64,000 bases of DNA from Galeruca laticollis (GCA_963921935.1 OY998180.1:212528744-212592743), one strand, 5' to 3'; shown: positions 11,341-23,589, numbered from the stretch's first letter. A program made the numbers and translations. Notes: a model not told the origin generated them from the letters alone.

Positions 11341-12170
11341 TAACATCAATGGGGAGCTGATGAAAAAATACTGTTACAGGTGTATAAATCTCAGGACTAT
11401 TTTTAGTGGAATTATCTTAAAGACTTTGTTTATCAAACACAATCTGTGAATTTAGATAATCTTAAGAATGCTTTTAACACGTTTTACAGCTTGCATGAAT
11501 TCTGCAGGACAAAATGTTGAATACCTGCTATAATGTTTGGTTCGTTTTTTGAGTTGCATCATAGTTATTTTAGTTTAAATTCATACTTCATGAAATGTTA
11601 ATGTTTTTATTGTTGTTAATAAAGAAAATACCAAATATGTCCTCATTGTATTCCAAACAGAATGACACGCAATTTTCAATTACAGTACACAGGGGTGCAA
11701 TTTGAAAATAAAATGTGAGAGGTACCAAGCTGTCAAATATTATAAAAAATGTATGTCGTTAGGAAGGTACTTTAATTGCATTCGAAGCAAATTTTTATTT
11801 TTAATTATCTTTTCAAATAAGTGAGATATTGCCTGTTTACGATAACTTGGGACTCCCAGTTTATTGCAAAAATCTCCAGTCATTTAACAGTGAAACTAAT
11901 TGAACAAGAAGGATACTTTTTGCAGAAACTATTGAAAAATAACAGAGCTTTTTATAAGGCAAGTATAAGTTCAAGAGTTGTGCCATAGAAATATTACAAA
12001 ACTTTGTCATAGAAATATAGTCAGATGTTACAAGAAAGACTAAAAACACTAATTTTATTTATGTCGCTTTTAGCAATGTTATCCATTTCAATTTGAAACT
12101 GTCAACTGTCAGTCCTCTTTTTGAATTTCTGATTTTTCCTTTATTTATCTGGTATTTCCCTACGGCCTCA
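11341..12170. other. Non-coding, AT-rich
   Basis: No gene seen. It includes copy 2 of the dispersed repeat (11664-11850). The minus-strand frame 11861-12049 has no recognisable motif. Confidence 0.5.
11664..11850 (+). repeat. Dispersed repeat, copy 2
   Basis: Homologous in inverted orientation to 7793-7993, with small indels. The pair brackets the SWIM fragment and the I-clade LINE between them. Confidence 0.65.
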
Positions 12171-12175
12171 GTGTT

Positions 12176-12679
12176 TGTCTATGATATTGCCACCAATCTA
12201 GTTTCTACAGTCTTACCTCTCCTTCTTGTGTATGGATTCTTCTGAAAGTTTTGGAAAATATTGCGAATTCTACGCAATATTTACATCAACTATAGTCAAC
12301 GTTTTACTTCCATTATATTCCGTAGTAATTCTACTATTTTGTTTCGCCAAGAGAATAAAAATATTGAAACATATCATTACAACTTTCCTAGCCAAAGGTA
12401 TCGCAATAAACAATTCGATTAATACCCGCCTAATTAGATAAACATCTTTATTAACCGATTCATCCCTTTTCCGACATTTCCCAACGCCGAGTCTGTGCAT
12501 CTGTAATTGTCCTTAGGGCCAACATAAAATTAACGCCAGTCCTGAATACCACATGGCTTTCCATCGATTCGAATGAGCTTTCGTCCTGCGGCAGCGCAAG
12601 CTCTCGTTCAGCAATCTCATTGGACAGCTCTGATGTCATTCTTGATTCTATATATAGCCGATGACTCATATACCTAACA
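12176..12679 (-). mobile_element. Probable solo LTR (504 bp) with 5-bp target duplication
   Basis: The block starts TGTCT and ends TAACA (TG...CA), and is flanked by GTGTT on both sides (12171-12175 and 12680-12684). Read on the minus strand it begins TGTTAGG, has a TATA-like CTATATATAG about 25 bases in (near 12648-12657), then a less AT-rich body, then an AATAAA near 12434-12439. That is the promoter-then-polyA order of an LTR. No coding region lies inside, and I see no second LTR, tRNA primer site or polypurine tract nearby, so a solo LTR is the simplest reading. The very short U3 is unusual. Short frames such as 12226-12441 (+) and 12460-12669 (-) lie within it and are probably incidental. 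Confidence 0.5.
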
Positions 12680-12684
12680 GTGTT

Positions 12685-13785
12685 TCTCCAAATTCCTCTG
12701 CGATAGCACGTTGCAGCAGCATTGTTTGTATTTGTGTCGTAATATGTTATGATTTGGTTTGCGGGTTGTTTTTTGTATAATTGGTGAGTACAATTTCAAC
12801 TTTATTATTAGAAAAGCTCCTTTTAGTGTTGTGGCGTAATGTTGTTGGGTTGTCATTAAAATTTTAGCAAAATATTCTCTGAAATTATTTTGAATATTTT
12901 GACAATGTTCATTCTTTGCAGAGTTGATGTTAATAATTTGCAGTTCTGTAAAAAAATATGTGGTACAGAAGTTAAAACAATGATTAAAGGAAAAAAAGAC
13001 GATGGTATCAAAATATTTGATTAGTCAACTAAACTAACTATATTTAATTTTGAACAGTATAGCTGCAAGATATAGAGCAGAGTAGATATTTGTGAAAATA
13101 TGATTAATGCAATAGATAAAACTAATTTTTGTACAACACATTTTTAATACTTCACAATTTTTTGACAGTCTTTCTTTGAATACGTTAAAGGAGTTTTAGA
13201 TTCCCTGACATATTAATAAAAGAATGATATGAAATATAGAAGCTCTTAATTGTATAGTGAATTTTGAATAGTGATTTGAATATTTTTCACTGTTGCAAAG
13301 AAATATAATACGTTTGCTTCTAGTAATTGAACAAACATCAAATTTTTCATCAAAAATATTTAACAACGTTATGTGTGAATACAAAACAAACAAATTTTGT
13401 GAAATTTCGCAAGAGATTTTGATTCTTAGTTCTAGTGAGTGATCACAAGTTTTACTTAAGTCAGCTTATTTTCGAATCTAATTTAATCAAATATCGAACT
13501 TAATTAATAAATATGTGAGTAATGATCGTAAATTTCTATAAAATACCATCTAGAGTTCGAACCTTTATATATACTTCACACCAGAACATCAGAAAACCCT
13601 CGAGCACTCATAAAATTAACAAGCGTAAATTCAATTAACAGATTTTTGATGCTATAATTTTCACTTATTATTAACTTAAATAAGTAAAATAGTATTAATT
13701 AAGTGCAAACATAAGTTTTTAATGGAAAATTATTCTATACGAAAATAAATTATCGTGTATATAAGTAGCATTGAAAATATATAAT
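12685..13785. other. Non-coding, AT-rich
   Basis: No coding similarity, repeat or RNA gene recognised in these 1.1 kb. Confidence 0.5.
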
Positions 13786-13801
13786 ATTCGAGATCAGAAA
13801 T

Positions 13802-13975
13802 TAACTGTCTCGACCCTTACTTCGTGGAATCTACTCATATTAGTGTTTTAAATGAAACTCACTGTTTCTAGCTAATTCCACAATATAATAAAAATTGTCA
13901 ATTTATTAGAATTTTCAACAATTTTTATTATATTGTGGAATTAGCTAGAAACAGTGAGTTTCATTTAAAACACTA
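13802..13975. mobile_element. Palindromic PLE-end insertion with 16-bp target-site duplication
   Basis: A 174-bp insert flanked by perfect copies of ATTCGAGATCAGAAAT at 13786-13801 and 13976-13991. Inside, 57-bp arms (13841-13897 and 13919-13975) are exact reverse complements around a 21-bp spacer. The right arm plus spacer match the PLE terminal region that follows the hammerhead cleavage site (GTC then AATTT, AGAATTTTCAACA, ATTGTGGAATTAGCTAG), and 13802-13840 matches, in reverse, the outermost PLE boundary seen at 3230-3270. So it is two PLE ends joined head to head. No coding sequence. Confidence 0.85.
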
Positions 13976-13991
13976 ATTCGAGATCAGAAAT

Positions 13992-14354
13992 ATCGCAAAT
14001 GAAACTGTCAATGTCAAAATGTTATAGCTAATAAAAATTTGCATGGTAAGTATAACTCAAAATAAGTAAATCAATGTGTTCATTAAGGAAAAGCAGAATC
14101 TACATGTATGTCACAATACTAAGAAAACAAATAATAATAAACGATATTTATTGAAGAAATGTACAATTGGTAGTTGTATAGAGGGTATGCTAGAATTAAG
14201 CTCTTGGTTATTCTTCCACTTAACCTCTTTGTAATAGATGAAGTATAAAAATTACATTAAAGTTCAATATCAAATTAGGAATATTATAGAATATAGGTAG
14301 ATATCACTAGACATTTAGCATTAATTCTTTCAGTTTTGTTTTAAAATCACAGAA
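13992..14354. other. Non-coding
   Basis: AT-rich spacer; nothing recognised. Confidence 0.45.
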
Positions 14355-14955
14355 AGTTTTTGTATTTAATTCAGGATGTAACCAACTGTAAGATTTACAT
14401 GATATTTAAAAGAAACATCGTTGAAAAAATGCCGTGCTGTGACAAGGAATGGCCAAAGTACGTTCATTTCGAATTCTTCGATTGTGCGTTTACATTTCTG
14501 AAAACAATCTTTTCATTAATGTACGATGGCTTGGAAGTAACAATCAACTTGTAAATGAACGTTAAATGATGATATTTGATCTGCTCTGGAATTTTTAGGG
14601 TATTTGTTGGAGACATGATCAAATCGTCTAAGTCCATAAATGAATCGCTCCAAGTTATTCTGAACAATTTGCAATTTATTGTTTTGTAGCTTTATTAGAT
14701 AAGGATAGTATGTAATGTTACAATAATTTAATACAGATAGAATTAATGACTCACAAAGTTTTTTCCTTATCTTAAAATTTAGAATAACTTTGTGTGGATA
14801 CAAACTCAATCGCAAATAGGTTTTTTGTGAGAAATAAACCGTAATTTGTCATCTAGCATGACGCATAAGATCTTTATGCAGCTTGAGATATCGTGAGTGT
14901 GATCACCGATATGAGTATTGAAGTTTGATTTTAGGCTTATTTCAGAATGAAATAG

Positions 14956-15062
14956 GCCTATTGTAGAGAGTAGCATGACGCGACTTCGGAAAAATTTCAG
15001 TGCAGTTTTTCGTTTTGGTGTTCCTAGATGCTAAAATCACCCCCCGTTCCAAAGGTTATATA

Positions 15063-15127
<65 letters not shown>

Positions 15128-15545
15128 TGTAACGGAATTTGTAAGCACGATAGAAGGCGTATTTTTTGACGGATCGAAACCAAACTCGCTACAAAAATCG
15201 GGTAGGCCAAAATCTTGAACGAGTTCGTTAATGAGCTAAATCGGCCAAGTAAAAACAAAATGGCGTCCTGTCAAAGTTGAAAAAAAATCGTATTTCCTTT
15301 GTTTTTCATTTGACGCAAAAAAGTTACTAAGCTTTTTCATCGACCTTACTACGTTCTACAACTTTTGTATTTAATATTTTTGTTTAAGAAAATTCACAAA
15401 TTTACCAGAATTTTTCTTATTTTTTTGTTTTTGATTTGATGCCATAATGTTTACTTTGGTTTTTTGTACATCTCAAAACATTCTACTACTTTTGTATCTA
15501 ATTTTTTATTTTGGGTTTTATGCAAAAATGTTACTGAAATTAGCC
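14956..15545. other. Insertion splitting the LINE, with TA repeat and degenerate internal repeats
   Basis: It lies between the two halves of the 14.4-16.4 kb LINE. It opens with a short hairpin (GGCTTATTTCAG / GAAATAGGCC type, 14935-14962), holds the TA microsatellite and then two degenerate units (TTCTACAACTTTTGTAT at about 15355 and TTCTACTACTTTTGTAT at about 15482). No coding sequence or clear termini; possibly a non-autonomous element. Confidence 0.4.
15056..15123. repeat. (TA)n microsatellite
   Basis: A TA run of about 65 bp with one GTA interruption near its left end. Open frames across it on both strands (poly Tyr-Ile) are artefacts of the repeat. Confidence 0.95.
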
Positions 15546-16400
15546 TGTCCAATTGGTCCTGTGCCATTGGGATTCTTTATATAATCTGTTCGATTGCTGT
15601 AATAAAATAATATAAGATAAGACTGGATTTAGAGGGGCTTATGTTAAGACTATAATAAGCTTGGAACTCACAAATTTTGCTTAGATCAGAGTTTAAGCTT
15701 GCAGCAGCTTCTTCAGCATTGTTAGTGTCGAAGAAAATGATGATTTGAGTGTCATCAACAAATCATTACATTTTAGCCTTAGGAACGTTTAAGGGAAGTC
15801 AGCAGTGTAAATCAAAAAGAGTAATGGGCCGAGAATCAACCCCTGAGGTACTCAAGACTGAATGACTTCAGCAGGAGTTTCTATATTATTAATTGAGACA
15901 AACTGGCTTCGTTCTCTGAAATATCTTTGTAATAATTCCACTGACTTACAATCAAACCCAAAAAACTTCAGTTTTGGAATAAAAAGGATGTGATTTTATC
16001 AAATACCTTAAAATAGTTGATAGAAACTACAAGCTCGAATAATGTTGATTGAGTAGGACAGTAGTTGTGCTGTAAGAGTTTCGAAAGACAGACTGGTATT
16101 CCAATAAAATTTGACATCTTTCAACAAATTCAGACAAAGTGGGTAGGAGACTTATAGGTCTGAGATCACATAAATCTTCTCGATTCGCATTTATAAGTAA
16201 AGTAACAGGCAGAGCTTGGTACCATGGTTCGGGAAAAAATTCTACTTCAAGGCAAGAGTTAATAATGTTTGTTAAATGTAACGAAATAATAGGTGAACTG
16301 ATTTTGTTTATATTTAAGATGTATTCCATCAAGTGCGTTAGAGTTGGAAGAAATGTTTTTAATATCAATAATTTTAATAATGTAGATTTACATTATACAA

Positions 16401-18960
16401 AACTGTACTTCTGTTTTATTATTAGTAAAACGTAAATTAACATTGTATTCAAGATTATCGCACCAAAAAGTTTTAATAAGTATAGAAATTGTTGGTATTA
16501 CCAATACGGAACTTGTGATTAAAATGTTTGAAATGTTATCCAAATCATATAGATAATGCAGAATGTTTTCTAGAAATTGTCTTAAATTTTGAGAAATCTT
16601 GTTTTTTCACGAGCATTACAATGTGTGTGTCGACCATTATTTCACGAGTTAACCATCTTCATTTTCCAAAAACGAAATCTTTACCCCCCTTACCTTACCA
16701 GACGTAACGTCATAGAGAATTTTTTTAAATGCAAACGGTATATTTTTATATAAAAAAAGCCCATATTTTTCTGAGCACAGTCGTATCAAATCCATCTGCA
16801 CACATCGTATACTGAGTGTAATGAAAACCAGTCCTTATATTTCGTAAAACTTGATTCATTATTTTTTCCACACTTTATGAACGCATTGTATAAGCAAATA
16901 ATGCAAGAATTGGTAATGAAATATTTGCAGAGAAAATGGAACCAGAGATATAAGACAAGCGATGAAGATGAAAAATACTTCTAACTCATTTCTTGAAAAC
17001 AAGTTAATATCAAGAAAGAAGCTGAAGTTACAGATATATCAAATGTTAATCAGATATAAATTAAAAGTACTATGTTGAAAAAGTACCAGCAATTGGCCAA
17101 TAAAACAAAAAATATATTTTTCATCCAAATTAACTGTATCACCTTCAAACGAAAATATTTTTATAAGGTATCTTAAGGAATCAATGTCTGTAGCTGACGC
17201 GAATTCTCTTTTATGTCTTCTGTCTGCTGGAAAACGGGTTCCTCAAAGTAGTTTGAGGTTTAGGAAGAGAAAAGAGTAGGTCAGAAGAATATCATGAGAA
17301 TACTGTGGTTGTTTGATAGGGTTTGTTGAATTTTTCGCCACAAATTTATTCACAAGGATAGCCTTGTGAGATGATATGTTATAGTGGAGTATAAACAATC
17401 GTTAAAAATGGCGACACAGACATTTTAGGAGCCATTTTTCTCAGACTTAAACAAGAATTTTCACATTTTATATCTCGACTGTTTTTGAATGATTTTCACA
17501 CATTTGCACATGATAACATCGATACACTGTACGCTTTTTGTAGCATTTTCAGAGCTCTCGCACGAAATTCCGTAAGAGATTCAAAATTTTATGCTTCTAT
17601 CAAAATATAGATATAGATCTTTTTTTGAACTAAGCTTATTAATATTATTTTGAGTAAATTGCTAAAATGCGTTGTAGCAATTTCTATGCTCTTTCCTTTA
17701 TCCATAATGTTCCTTTTCATGACAGTAATGACACAATTTAATATATTCTTCTTTTTCTCTGTCGTTATGTTGTTTTTGTAAAGTTCCAATTCAATTTATT
17801 TTCAAATTCGAATTCATATTCCATGGATTTGAATACTTTACGTTTCTACGCAACTATATACTTTATTTACTGACTGAGTACGGATTTGAAATAAAACTGT
17901 ATTTTTTTCCAATTTTTCCAATTCAAATAGGTAGGTCTATCTTTTTTGAGAAGTGATCAAAGCACCATGAAAGTTCTACATCACTTTTCCACTGAAAAAA
18001 TTAAGACGGTCAATATTTAACTAAGATTTGTTAAAACCGAATACTTATAAATTCTCTAAAAATTATAGTAGATATTTTTGCGTTGACTTGCACGCTTATG
18101 TTAACAACTTAAATCAAAAAGGTTTTACTTACACATAAAGGAAGCGTTTTTATGATTACAAGCCTACATTTCATGACCTAATCCTACATAGAATTCCTCT
18201 TTATAAGAAGCAGAAAATTTAGACAATGTAACTCTCGAGAAACGTATTAGGATCCTCATAAAAGAAATGTAATTTGGTGAGATCTGTCCAATATAGCAAA
18301 ATGAAAATCACATTTGTGCTGATCTTGTATGGGAGAACTTCTAATAAAGAATAAGGATCAGTTGTTCGATACATATGTCTCGAAATATTGATGGGAAACA
18401 CAATAAGGTTTTTTGTATACAAACGGCAAGAAATCTCATTTTCGCGTTCTGCAAAAGAAAAAGAGTATGAACAAGTTCGTAACTTATTATTAAAGAGTAT
18501 ACAAGGTGTAAAAAATGTTTTCCAGAACTTGAAGTTTTGTTGCTTTGAGTTATTAAATTAAAAATTGTTCTGTTTTTCATATAAGTTTTCAAAAATATAT
18601 ATTATTCAGAATGTGATTTGAATCGGTTTGAATGGAAAAGATCATTGATCACTATACTGAAAACACGTATAAACTCAGCTAATCAGAAATTTACAGTATT
18701 TTTATGATTAGTACCTACTATGCCGTTAAAAAATCAATAATTTTTCTAATGTTAAATAATCCAAATAGACCAGTTTGTTAGGTATTTATTAAAAAATAAA
18801 ATTAAACTTAACAATCAGTATTGTTAAACAAAATAAAATAAAATCCTTTGGTAGGTACCTACTAACTTCAAGAAACAAAAAAAAGTTTTGTTGAAGTTTT
18901 AAATGTATGGCGACCCTTGTTAACTAAGGGTTTTGGTAGTAAGGCCATAATGTTGTCAAA
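16401..18960. other. Non-coding, AT-rich
   Basis: About 2.5 kb with no gene, terminal repeat or RNA gene that I can support. A readable 33-codon stretch near 17185-17285 (ESMSVADANSLLCLL and on) matches no family that I know. Confidence 0.45.
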
Positions 18961-18969
18961 GGAAATTTC

Positions 18970-20570
18970 ACATAGGTCCTTTACATTAGGAAATCAAACA
19001 TATTAGTCGCTTGCAAATGTCATCGCTGACAGCTAATAACATATTTATTTTTTGTTTCGATTATTTTTGCAACGAATGATTTAATATTTTGTTTCTTGGA
19101 GTTTTCGTTATATTTAAATTGAACTAAGATAAAACTATCAACCATAAGATTTTCTATACGAGGTGTACTATTTTCTTCCATCTTAATAGTATCATATTCA
19201 TCGTTTAATGTATCTTCATCGCTGTATACTTCCATTGTGTATTAATTTTCTCTGTTTTCTTCAGGAACTTCCACCATATTTGTATTACCGTTCTGAGAAT
19301 TTAATGTAGGGATACTTTTCTCAGGTTCCACTTCTAATCGTTTTTTTTCTTCCTCTATTATTTTCATTACTTTACCTTTGTTATGTTTTCAACATTATCA
19401 TGATTTGATTAGGATCGTATTTTTGAGCTAGTTTTTTAAAAACTTCAAATTTATTTAGTGGGTAAATACCTGTTGCACAAAAGCAGTTTATTAAGTTACG
19501 TTTTATTACTCACTCTTCTTTGTTCCCAGGGAGATCTTTATATTTAGCATGTATTGGTGCTTTCTATATGATCCAGACATTTTTTTCAGCAATAGGAGAA
19601 AACGATCTTTAGGACGGTTGAAATTTTTTATATTTTGAGACTTCCACTAGGTTAAAATTGTCCTCCGTGCTGTATTCATTGGACGAAAAATCACACATCG
19701 AGAGGTTGGCACAGATGAGTGGAATTTGGTACCAAACAAACGAAGTCCATTTCATGTTCTTGACAAAGTTGTGAAACGTCGTTATCGAAGTGCGAGAAAA
19801 GGTTATTTCCGATAAGAATCTTTCGACCTTGTAATTTTTTAACATGAGGCAAAAAGTGCTGATCAACCAGTCCTTGAAAGTAGTTGCATCTATCCAACCA
19901 CTTACTGTACGGTTGATCTAGTTCACACCGAGAACAGCAAGGTTCTCCATAACATGGTTTGCCTGTTTGTCCATTTTCTCTTCAGATATCATGTAAACTC
20001 TTATAAATAACGTAAGGTGGTAAAAAGATTCCATCTGCCGAACTACATATTATTACTGTTACATATTGGACTCATCCTAGTTAAATTTACTCTTTTGTGG
20101 AATATCTTTCACTACATCGACTAACTTTGCAAAATATGTATTTAGAGTGTATATTGCAACAGTTGCTCGTACTCGGTTAATATTTGCTGCCAAACGCTGA
20201 CTTATTTAATAAACCTAGGACCCAATCTTTTCCGGGCATATCATTGATACATTTTGTAACAGTTCTACCCTAATTAACTAGGTAGGTTTTTGCTAATATT
20301 CTTAAATCGAACATGCTCAAGGGAAAATCCCCATCTGCACATTTTGCAGCAAAACTTAAAACTATTTTTCTCTTCGTTTATTGAAAATACTGGTTGTGAT
20401 CCTGGAGTAAGAATATGTTTTCCTCTATATTTTTTATACAATGTGCCTTAAGGAATATTATATCGTACAGTAGCTGCACGAATGCTCTTTCCATCCGCTA
20501 CTTCGGTAAGGACCTTTTTCCTATTTGATGGATCAAAATTCTTTTAATGCCTTGATCTTAGCTTTCTCTT
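18970..20570 (-). pseudogene. pogo/Tigger-like DDE transposase, decayed
   Basis: Read on the minus strand. 20430-20560 holds a psq-type helix-turn-helix (KKVLTEVADGKSIRAA, then RYNIP, GTLYKKYRGKHI). 20150-20400 holds the CENP-B-like middle (LSFAAKCADGDFPLSMFDLR, MPGKDWVLGLLNK). 19980-20080 carries a VIICSSADGIFLPPYVIYKS stretch. 19691-19897 is the catalytic core (KKLQGRKILIGNNLFSHF, then CLVPNSTHLCQPLDV). The second catalytic position reads GNN where GDN is usual, so one Asp is lost; the third (QPLD) is kept. 19020-19400 is an acidic tail ending in a short strand-rich segment (FILVQFKYNENSKKQ). Frameshifts and stops throughout. It could also be a dead domesticated gene, but no exon structure is evident. 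Confidence 0.8.
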
Positions 20571-20866
20571 ACAATACCGAGCTATAATGAGACACTGAAA
20601 TAAATAAAAATGATGCAGAATAGTATGCATTAAACGTGAAGATTTTGAAATATTAAAATCAAACCTCATTTTACTCTTCAGTCCACCACTTCTCCCGAAA
20701 AATTAAATGAAACCATTGCTTTGAACAGTATAAAGATAACTGCTGAATTTATTAAAAAATATTCAACAACTCTTTTAATTTTATATTCAACACCCTATAT
20801 ATATCCCCCAAAGAATTTTGAGTCCACATTAACCCCAAATAACAGTTTAAATTTATTGTATATCAA

Positions 20867-20922
20867 GGGGCTACTTTGATCTCTGGTCAATGTAGCCCCA
20901 ACTACTGGATCAAGGTAGCCCC
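20867..20922. repeat. Cluster of GGGGCTAC-type repeats, possible pogo-like terminus
   Basis: GGGGCTACTTTGATC (20867-20881) is followed by the inverted, related GGTCAATGTAGCCCC (20885-20899) and GATCAAGGTAGCCCC (20908-20922). It lies about 300 bp beyond the start of the pogo-like transposase, where a terminal or subterminal repeat would be expected. No matching end was found on the other side of that gene. Confidence 0.4.
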
Positions 20923-22110
20923 TCGACACATTTCAATCTGTAGCGGACACACTTTCAATTTTACCACAAAACTTTTAGGTTATTTGTAATAGAAAACATG
21001 CTTTTAAAATACTAATGTAAATGTAAATATTTTAGGTTACACAGTAAGTTATATAGATGTCAATATACAACTATCTTTTTACGTACCTGCGGTTATCACT
21101 TGTTTCACAAGACTGTTCTTATTGGTTTCTCTTTAAATTGATGCGGTTGTTCTAAAATTAAGGATGCTAGATAAATAAAGAAATGGAGAAAGTTGTTATC
21201 ACAGAAGCCCCTGGATGTTAAAGTAATCCCACTTATATAACCAAACCGATTAAAAAAAAATGTTGTTAGAGGTACAGCATTTAATTATCATATCAGAAAA
21301 ATGGTTAATATGGCATATGTGATATCTAGCGTACATTTCACAAGATTCTATCTACCCTATACATTTCCACATTTTTTTATCATTTCTCATAGAAAAATAT
21401 ATCAATAAAGCTTGCAATAGAATTAATTATGACTCATTTTTTTGCTAGCGTTTCTGATAAATATCGTTTATCCATTAATACTTCATCTTTATCGTTCTGT
21501 TAATAGAAATCGCTGGTTGGATCGCTACGAAGGTGATTTGTTACAAATTCAATCCAGTTAAAAACGTTTTGGTTTACGTATCAATAATTTAACAAAATTT
21601 TTATCTCTAGTTATTCCCCGAAAACGTAAGTTTAAATATCAAGAAAGTATCATGTGACTGTTTGGTAATATATCATTCGCGTATGTATAGAGGACACTTT
21701 ATACACACGCGGAATGTGAGCGACATTTGAATTTAGTTTGCACAGTTCTCCGTTTTGTCAGTTAATTAGATACAAAATCGACCTGTATTAAGGTCAGGTG
21801 ATTGAGGTGACATATTTTGTAATATCTCTTCAACTTGTGAGATTGAATCCATTATGGACTGTATAGTTGAGTGTGTGAATCAAAGATTATATGTATGAAT
21901 TAATATTGATTGATTTGTCGATGAATAAAACTGACTAGTGTTAAATAAAAATTTATTTTACGTCTCTACTGTGAGACTTTCAATCTATGACTGCTTTGTT
22001 TGCGGTGATCTGAATAACAACTTAAAAACCTCAAAAACTAAAACATTACAGAAAAGATTCGGTCGGTTAGCTTGTCATCTGACATTATCCACCATAGGCA
22101 GGTATATAGC
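20923..22110. other. Non-coding
   Basis: AT-rich; no gene recognised. The frame at 21938-22123 (+) has no identifiable motif. Confidence 0.45.
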
Positions 22111-22114
22111 GGGT

Positions 22115-22300
22115 GCTATTTAAACAAATAATGTAAATGAACTTAACAGTGATCCTAAAGAATCTTAAGATAGCTTTCTTGATTAGTTTTACAGTTTCCC
22201 GATTTACTGTTGCCAAAACAACATAAATTACATTACCACCACCATGTTTGATAGTAGTTAGGTAGCTATGTAACTTGCAATATTTGGCGATTTTGTCATT
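22115..22300 (-). pseudogene. Tc1/mariner transposase scrap
   Basis: The minus-strand frame contains TIKHGGGNVIYV, which resembles the VKHGGGSVMVWG signature between the first and second catalytic residues of Tc1-like transposases, followed by VKLIKKAIL (family: GxLxxIxGTL). Only about 60 codons remain. No terminal repeats seen. Motif-based call. Confidence 0.45.
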
Positions 22301-22304
22301 TTTT

Positions 22305-22495
22305 TCCATATTTAACGTTGTCTAAAAGCTTTTGCCAGGTTGCTGGAGCGTTTTTAAAACCAAATGGCAGACGTTTAAATTGAAATAGACCTCTATTTGG
22401 TATCGTAAAAGCAGTATATTGCCTTGAAGATTCGGCTACCGGGACTTGCAATAAGCAGACTTAACATCTAGACTAGACAAGTATATTTTTTTGAT
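22305..22495 (-). pseudogene. Ty3/gypsy reverse transcriptase scrap
   Basis: The minus strand reads SLDVKSAYC, then after a break ESSRQYTAFTIPNRG, LFQFKRLPFGFKNAPATWQK and LLDNV. This is the second to third RT motif block of Ty3/gypsy retrotransposons (LDLKSGYWQI, then TAFTxPxGxYEFxRLPFGLxNAPATFQ). About 60 codons survive, with one frame change. It directly abuts the Tc1 scrap. Gag, protease, integrase and LTRs were not found here. Confidence 0.65.
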
Positions 22496-22499
22496 ATTG

Positions 22500-23589
22500 T
22501 AATGTTTTTCTTATTTGTTTGAAAGTTTTATTACAACGAAAGTTTTGAGGTTAAATGGAAAAGGAGTATACAATTTCGCTTGGACATTATAAACTGAACT
22601 ATACCTTTTGATATTTATTTATAGTTTTATTATTGAATATATTGATATGTTTTAAACAATTTATTTTTAAAATTACCGTCGCTGCGGTTTCTACACCCAA
22701 ATTAAACCTACACCTGTATAATCTGTCTCAGTGAATACGTTCCTCTACTGTTATGTTTTGGTTGAATAAATCAGACATTTTAATGTGAAAAAAACATACG
22801 TATTTTTCATTTTTCCGAGGCTTGTAAATTATAAATTCCGCAAGCTGAACCGTTGCACTTTGTAGTTTATCGATTTCGCATCAGCATAATTCTCATAATT
22901 GCATTACTTCGTAACTACAAAGGCAAAAATTAGAATCGCTGTTACAATTGTTTTAACCCCCTTTTATCAGTTGGCTTTACCAAGCAGCTATTGTCGACTG
23001 GGAATAAGCTGTTTGCGATTGCCGACGACGCTATTATACGTTAGCATTTTTTTAAATATTGAAATAAATATGAAAAATCAAATTGAATGAGACTATACCA
23101 ACCCTTGTTAATTCTACAAGTAAAAGGTCCCGAAGGATCGCTACAAATTATGTCAAAAATGATCTTTGCTTCAAGTAGCTGCGCTAAGGAAATCTACCTC
23201 TTTCAATTTATTTTATTTCTATTTCTGTACAAACAGATTTTACGCCAATTTGGATATTATGAGATCAGCTTATAAGTAATCTAGTGATTTTAAAGCAAAG
23301 TATTACAAAAGAACTTGAAAATATTTGCAACGCTAAGAACAATAAGAAATATTCCTCATTATAGCTAAATTAGTTTCCTCACTCCTCACTCCTAATGATT
23401 AAAAAATTGTAAACACGAACTAAGATATTCCTTTTGATTTTTCACTCTTGTGGTGCAATTAAAGTATTGTGAAAACATTCTTGTGTTACGTTCCAAACTT
23501 GTGTTCGTATATTGTTCGAAAGTTAATATCTTCCTTCCAGTAAATATGAGAAAGGACAGGTCAATTTTATTTTCACTTTAAATTAACAT
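22500..23589. other. Non-coding
   Basis: No coding similarity recognised. Short frames at 22899-23090 and 23087-23275 lack identifiable motifs. Confidence 0.45.

Larger units (their letters stand above)
14355..16400 (-). pseudogene. CR1/Jockey-like LINE ORF2, decayed and interrupted
   Basis: Minus strand, read from the right. 16027-16368 is the RT start (LTNIINSCLEVEFFPE, then DLCDLRPISLLPTLSEFVE, then LLEYQSVFRNSYSTTTVLLN). Around 15780-15910 comes a VPQGLILGPLLFLIYTADF block and, near 15700, the residue of the DDTQII catalytic region. Reading continues to about 15550, stops at a ~590-bp block without LINE similarity, and resumes at about 14955 with HIGDHTHDISS and a LxVMLDDKLRF strand. 14464-14815 is the C-terminal part (KVILNFKIRKKLCESLIL, QIVQNNLERFIYGLRRFDHVS, KPSYINEKIVFR). 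No endonuclease is seen. Several frameshifts and stops; the copy is dead. The clade is inferred from motifs only. Confidence 0.75.

Noticed and set aside
12226..12669. Short frames 12226-12441 (+) and 12460-12669 (-) as small genes
   Set aside because: No family motif, they overlap on opposite strands, and both lie in the probable solo LTR.
15000..15258. Open frames on both strands across the TA repeat (poly Tyr-Ile)
   Set aside because: TA dinucleotides give stop-free Tyr-Ile on both strands; no coding signal outside the repeat.
17170..17290. 33-codon readable stretch (ESMSVADANSLLCLL...) as an exon
   Set aside because: Matches no family I can name and lacks convincing splice sites.
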